16,200 bases of DNA, from the NCBI GenBank assembly GCA_026392535.1, contig JAPLBX010000060.1:1-16200 (forward strand). The letters are read 5' to 3'. This stretch comes from Actinomycetota bacterium. Its GTDB lineage: Bacteria > Actinomycetota > Actinomycetes > S36-B12 > UBA5976. The notes under the pieces are model-generated. The model did no database searches, was not told the origin of the DNA, and was given only the letters and a program-made list of their open reading frames with translations. Below, piece by piece: positions 13,530 to 16,200 of the stretch; the first letter of the stretch is position 1; each line of letters starts with the position of its first letter. A program made the translations under genes and the position numbers.

Positions 13530-16200
13530 GCGGACAGATATTAAAAGCGTACTCGTAATTGGTTCAGGTCCAATTGTTATTGGACAGGCATGTGAATTCG
13601 ATTACTCTGATCTTGCAAGAAGAAGGCATTCGTGTCATCTTGGTAAATAGCAATCCTGCAACCATCATGACCGACCCTGAGTTTGCTGATGCAACATATG
13701 TTGAGCCGATCACCCCAGAGATTGTTGAAAAGATTATTGCGAAAGAACGTCCAGACGCACTATTGCCTACATTGGGTGGTCAAACTGCACTAAATACCGC
13801 AATGGCATTGCATTACGCAGGTGTTTTGGAAAAATACAATGTTGAATTGATCGGTGCTGACGTGGAAGCAATCGAACGTGGCGAAAACCGGGAACGTTTC
13901 AAAAAGATTGTGGCAGAAATTGGTGCTGAAAGTGCACGTTCGGCTATTTGCCACACCATTGAAGAAGCTCTCGCTGCTGCTGACGACCTTGGCTATCCAG
14001 TTGTGGTCCGTCCCTCCTTCACAATGGGTGGAGCCGGATCAGGTTTCGCAGATAACGCTGAAGAACTCTTGATTATTGCAACTGCAGGTTTGCAAGCTAG
14101 CCCAACAACTGAGGTTCTACTCGAAGAATCAATCAAGGGTTGGAAAGAATACGAACTTGAATTGATGCGCGATCGAAATGACAATGTTGTTGTAATTTGC
14201 TCGATTGAAAATATTGATCCGATGGGTGTTCACACCGGAGACTCAATCACGGTTGCACCTTCACTTACGTTGACTGACCGCGAATTTCAACACATGCGAG
14301 ATGTCGGCATTGATGTGATTCGCGCTGTTGGCGTGGACACCGGTGGCTGCAATATTCAGTTTGCTATCAATCCTGCAGACGGTCGCATGATTGTGATTGA
14401 AATGAATCCACGCGTGTCCCGATCTTCCGCGCTGGCGTCTAAAGCAACTGGATTCCCAATTGCAAAAATTGCCGCACGTTTGGCGATTGGTTACACCCTA
14501 GATGAAATTCCAAACGACATCACGAAAGAAACCCCAGCTTCATTCGAACCAACTCTCGACTATGTAGTTGTGAAAGTCCCGCGATTTGCCTTTGAGAAGT
14601 TCCCACAAGCAGACGATCGACTAACAACACATATGAAATCGGTGGGCGAAGCAATGGCTCTTGGCCGTAACTTCACCGAAGCACTTCAAAAGGCTTTACG
14701 GTCAGTAGAGCGCAAAGAAGCAGTGTTTGCTTGGCCTGAGAAGAAATCAGATGTAGACATCAAAGATCTTTTGGTCACAATGGCGGTTCCACGAGATGGT
14801 CGGTTGCGTTTAGTCCAATTGGCGCTTTGGGCAGGCGCGTCAATTCAACAAGTTTTCGATTCAACCAAGATAGATCCCTGGTTCTTGTCACAAATCCAAA
14901 TCATCAACGATTTAGCAGATGAGGTCCGTGAAGCGAAGTATTTAGAACTTCCACTTTTACGCCGCGCGAAACGTCATGGTTTTTCAGATCAGCAAATTGC
15001 CCAACTTAGAAACTCCACCCAATTCGTGGTTCGCGATTTGCGCCACAAGCTTGGACTACGCCCGGTCTATAAAACTGTTGACACTTGTGCAGCCGAATTT
15101 GCGGCCAAGACTCCGTATCACTACTCGTCGTATGACGAAGAAACGGAAGTTTCACCGCGCACAAAGCCGGCAGTAATTATTTTGGGCAGTGGCCCAAACC
15201 GAATTGGTCAAGGTATCGAGTTTGATTATTCCTGCGTGCATGCGGCGATGACATTGCGAGAAGCTGGCTATGAAACCATCATGGTTAATTGCAATCCTGA
15301 AACTGTCTCTACCGACTATGACACTTCAGATCGACTTTACTTTGAACCTTTAACTCTCGAAGATGTATTAGAAGTTATTGCAGCTGAAACTGCAGCTGGA
15401 CCAGTACTTGGAGTTATTTGCCAACTCGGTGGGCAAACTCCACTGAGCCTTGCGCAAGATTTGAAGGATGCTGGGGTAACCATTCTTGGTACTTCACCAG
15501 AAGCGATTCACGCAGCTGAAGATAGAGGGGCATTTGGTCAAGTACTTCAAGACAATAACTTGCCAGCACCTAAATACGGAATGGCGACTTCTTTCAACGA
15601 AGCTAAAGAGATTGCTGACGAAATTGGCTACCCAGTATTAGTGCGTCCTTCTTACGTTCTCGGTGGACGAGGTATGGAAATTGTTTATGATGAAACATCT
15701 TTGGAAACTTATCTAGAAAAAGCTACTTTGATTGAGCCCGGTAGACCAGTGCTCGTAGATCGCTTCCTCGATGATGCGCTCGAAATTGACGTTGATGCAC
15801 TTTATGACGGCAAAGAGTTGTATCTAGCTGGAATTATGGAACATATTGAAGAAGCTGGTATTCACTCAGGGGATAGTGCCTGCAGTTTGCCACCTATTAC
15901 TTTGGGTCAATCTGAAATCGAGAGAATTAAGGCGAGCACTAAAGCTATTGCAAAGGGTGTAGGGGTACTCGGATTGATTAATATTCAATTCGCTTTAGCT
16001 GCTGGTGTGCTCTACGTTCTTGAAGCGAACCCGCGCGCCAGTCGGACAGTACCGTTTGTTTCGAAAGCAACGGCAGTGCAATTGGCAAAAGCCGCAGCCC
16101 GGATAGCAATGGGGCAAACAATTGCAGAACTACGCAAAATTGGCATGCTTCCAAAAACTGGTGACGCTACAGTTTCATTGCCAGGTGCACCAGTTGCAGT
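13522..16200 (+). pseudogene. carB: carB, carbamoyl phosphate synthase large subunit, frameshifted near the start and cut by the window end
   Basis: CarB uses two ATP and bicarbonate plus ammonia from CarA to make carbamoyl phosphate. The ATG at 13522 begins MPKRTDIKSVLVIGSGPIVIGQACEFDYS, the normal opening, and then the frame is lost near 13610. The next frame picks up with LQEEGIRVILVNSNPATIMTDPE and stays open to 16200. The family usually has about six residues (GTQAxR-like) between FDYS and the LQEEG segment. Their loss less one base gives a 17-bp deletion, which fits the observed shift. Visible parts are the first ATP-grasp unit (RPSFTMGGAGSG, EMNPRVSRSSALASKATG), the oligomerisation domain (DPWFLSQI), and the second half from PAVIILGSGPNRIGQGIEFDYS through RPSYVLGGRGM and EANPRASRTVPFVSKA. 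About 890 of roughly 1100 residues are present, and the C-terminal allosteric domain is outside the window. GGAA at 13512-13515 is the ribosome binding site. Confidence 0.93.

Noticed and set aside
13600..13620. Programmed ribosomal frameshift joining the two frames of carB
   Set aside because: There is no slippery heptamer or downstream structure obvious at the site. About six conserved residues are missing as well, which a frameshift would not explain.

Overview
The window looks like a chromosome segment from a free-living actinobacterium with modest GC content (judged by eye to be in the mid-40s percent). It is consistent with the streamlined, low-GC freshwater Actinobacteria (Nanopelagicales/acI type), although the exact lineage cannot be fixed from the sequence alone. 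The evidence for Actinobacteria is gene order and protein type: lgt-gltB-gltD-pyk, and then a BldD-type regulator directly ahead of pyrR-pyrB-pyrC-(membrane protein)-carA-carB. That second order is known from Streptomyces, and the pyr part also from Mycobacterium. All genes lie on the + strand and are packed tightly, often with 4-8 bp overlaps. GTG and TTG starts are common.

Region 1 (1-8465) holds a possible trpA tail, lgt (lipoprotein diacylglyceryl transferase, frame broken by a near-tandem 28-bp duplication), gltB and gltD (the two subunits of NADPH glutamate synthase) and pyk (pyruvate kinase). The lgt-gltB gap contains an interrupted hairpin and a candidate gltB promoter. Region 2 (8466-9104) holds a gap with a 17-bp tandem repeat, then a BldD-like regulator. 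This regulator keeps the complete RxD-X8-RxxD cyclic-di-GMP binding signature. Its gene appears to be transcribed as a leaderless mRNA from a promoter overlapped by a near-perfect BldD operator, which suggests autorepression by a c-di-GMP-responsive regulator. Region 3 (9105-16200) is the pyrimidine operon. Its short leader contains a PyrR-binding RNA loop whose lower stem can hide the pyrR ribosome binding site. Then follow pyrR, pyrB (broken twice), pyrC, a small membrane protein like Rv1382, carA, and carB (broken near its 5' end and cut by the window edge).

The genes cover ammonia assimilation (GltBD), the pyruvate step of glycolysis (Pyk), and glutamine-dependent carbamoyl phosphate synthesis plus the first pyrimidine steps (CarAB, PyrB, PyrC). 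PyrR probably senses uridine nucleotides, and BldD probably senses c-di-GMP. No mobile element, tRNA, rRNA or CRISPR array was seen.

The main caution is that three normally indispensable genes (lgt, pyrB, carB) each carry short frame-breaking lesions although the surrounding coding sequence is well conserved. This is best explained by assembly or sequencing error, but real decay of pyrimidine synthesis cannot be excluded from the sequence alone. The most interesting signals are the regulatory ones: the BldD operator, the leaderless promoter, the c-di-GMP motif and the PyrR RNA hairpin.
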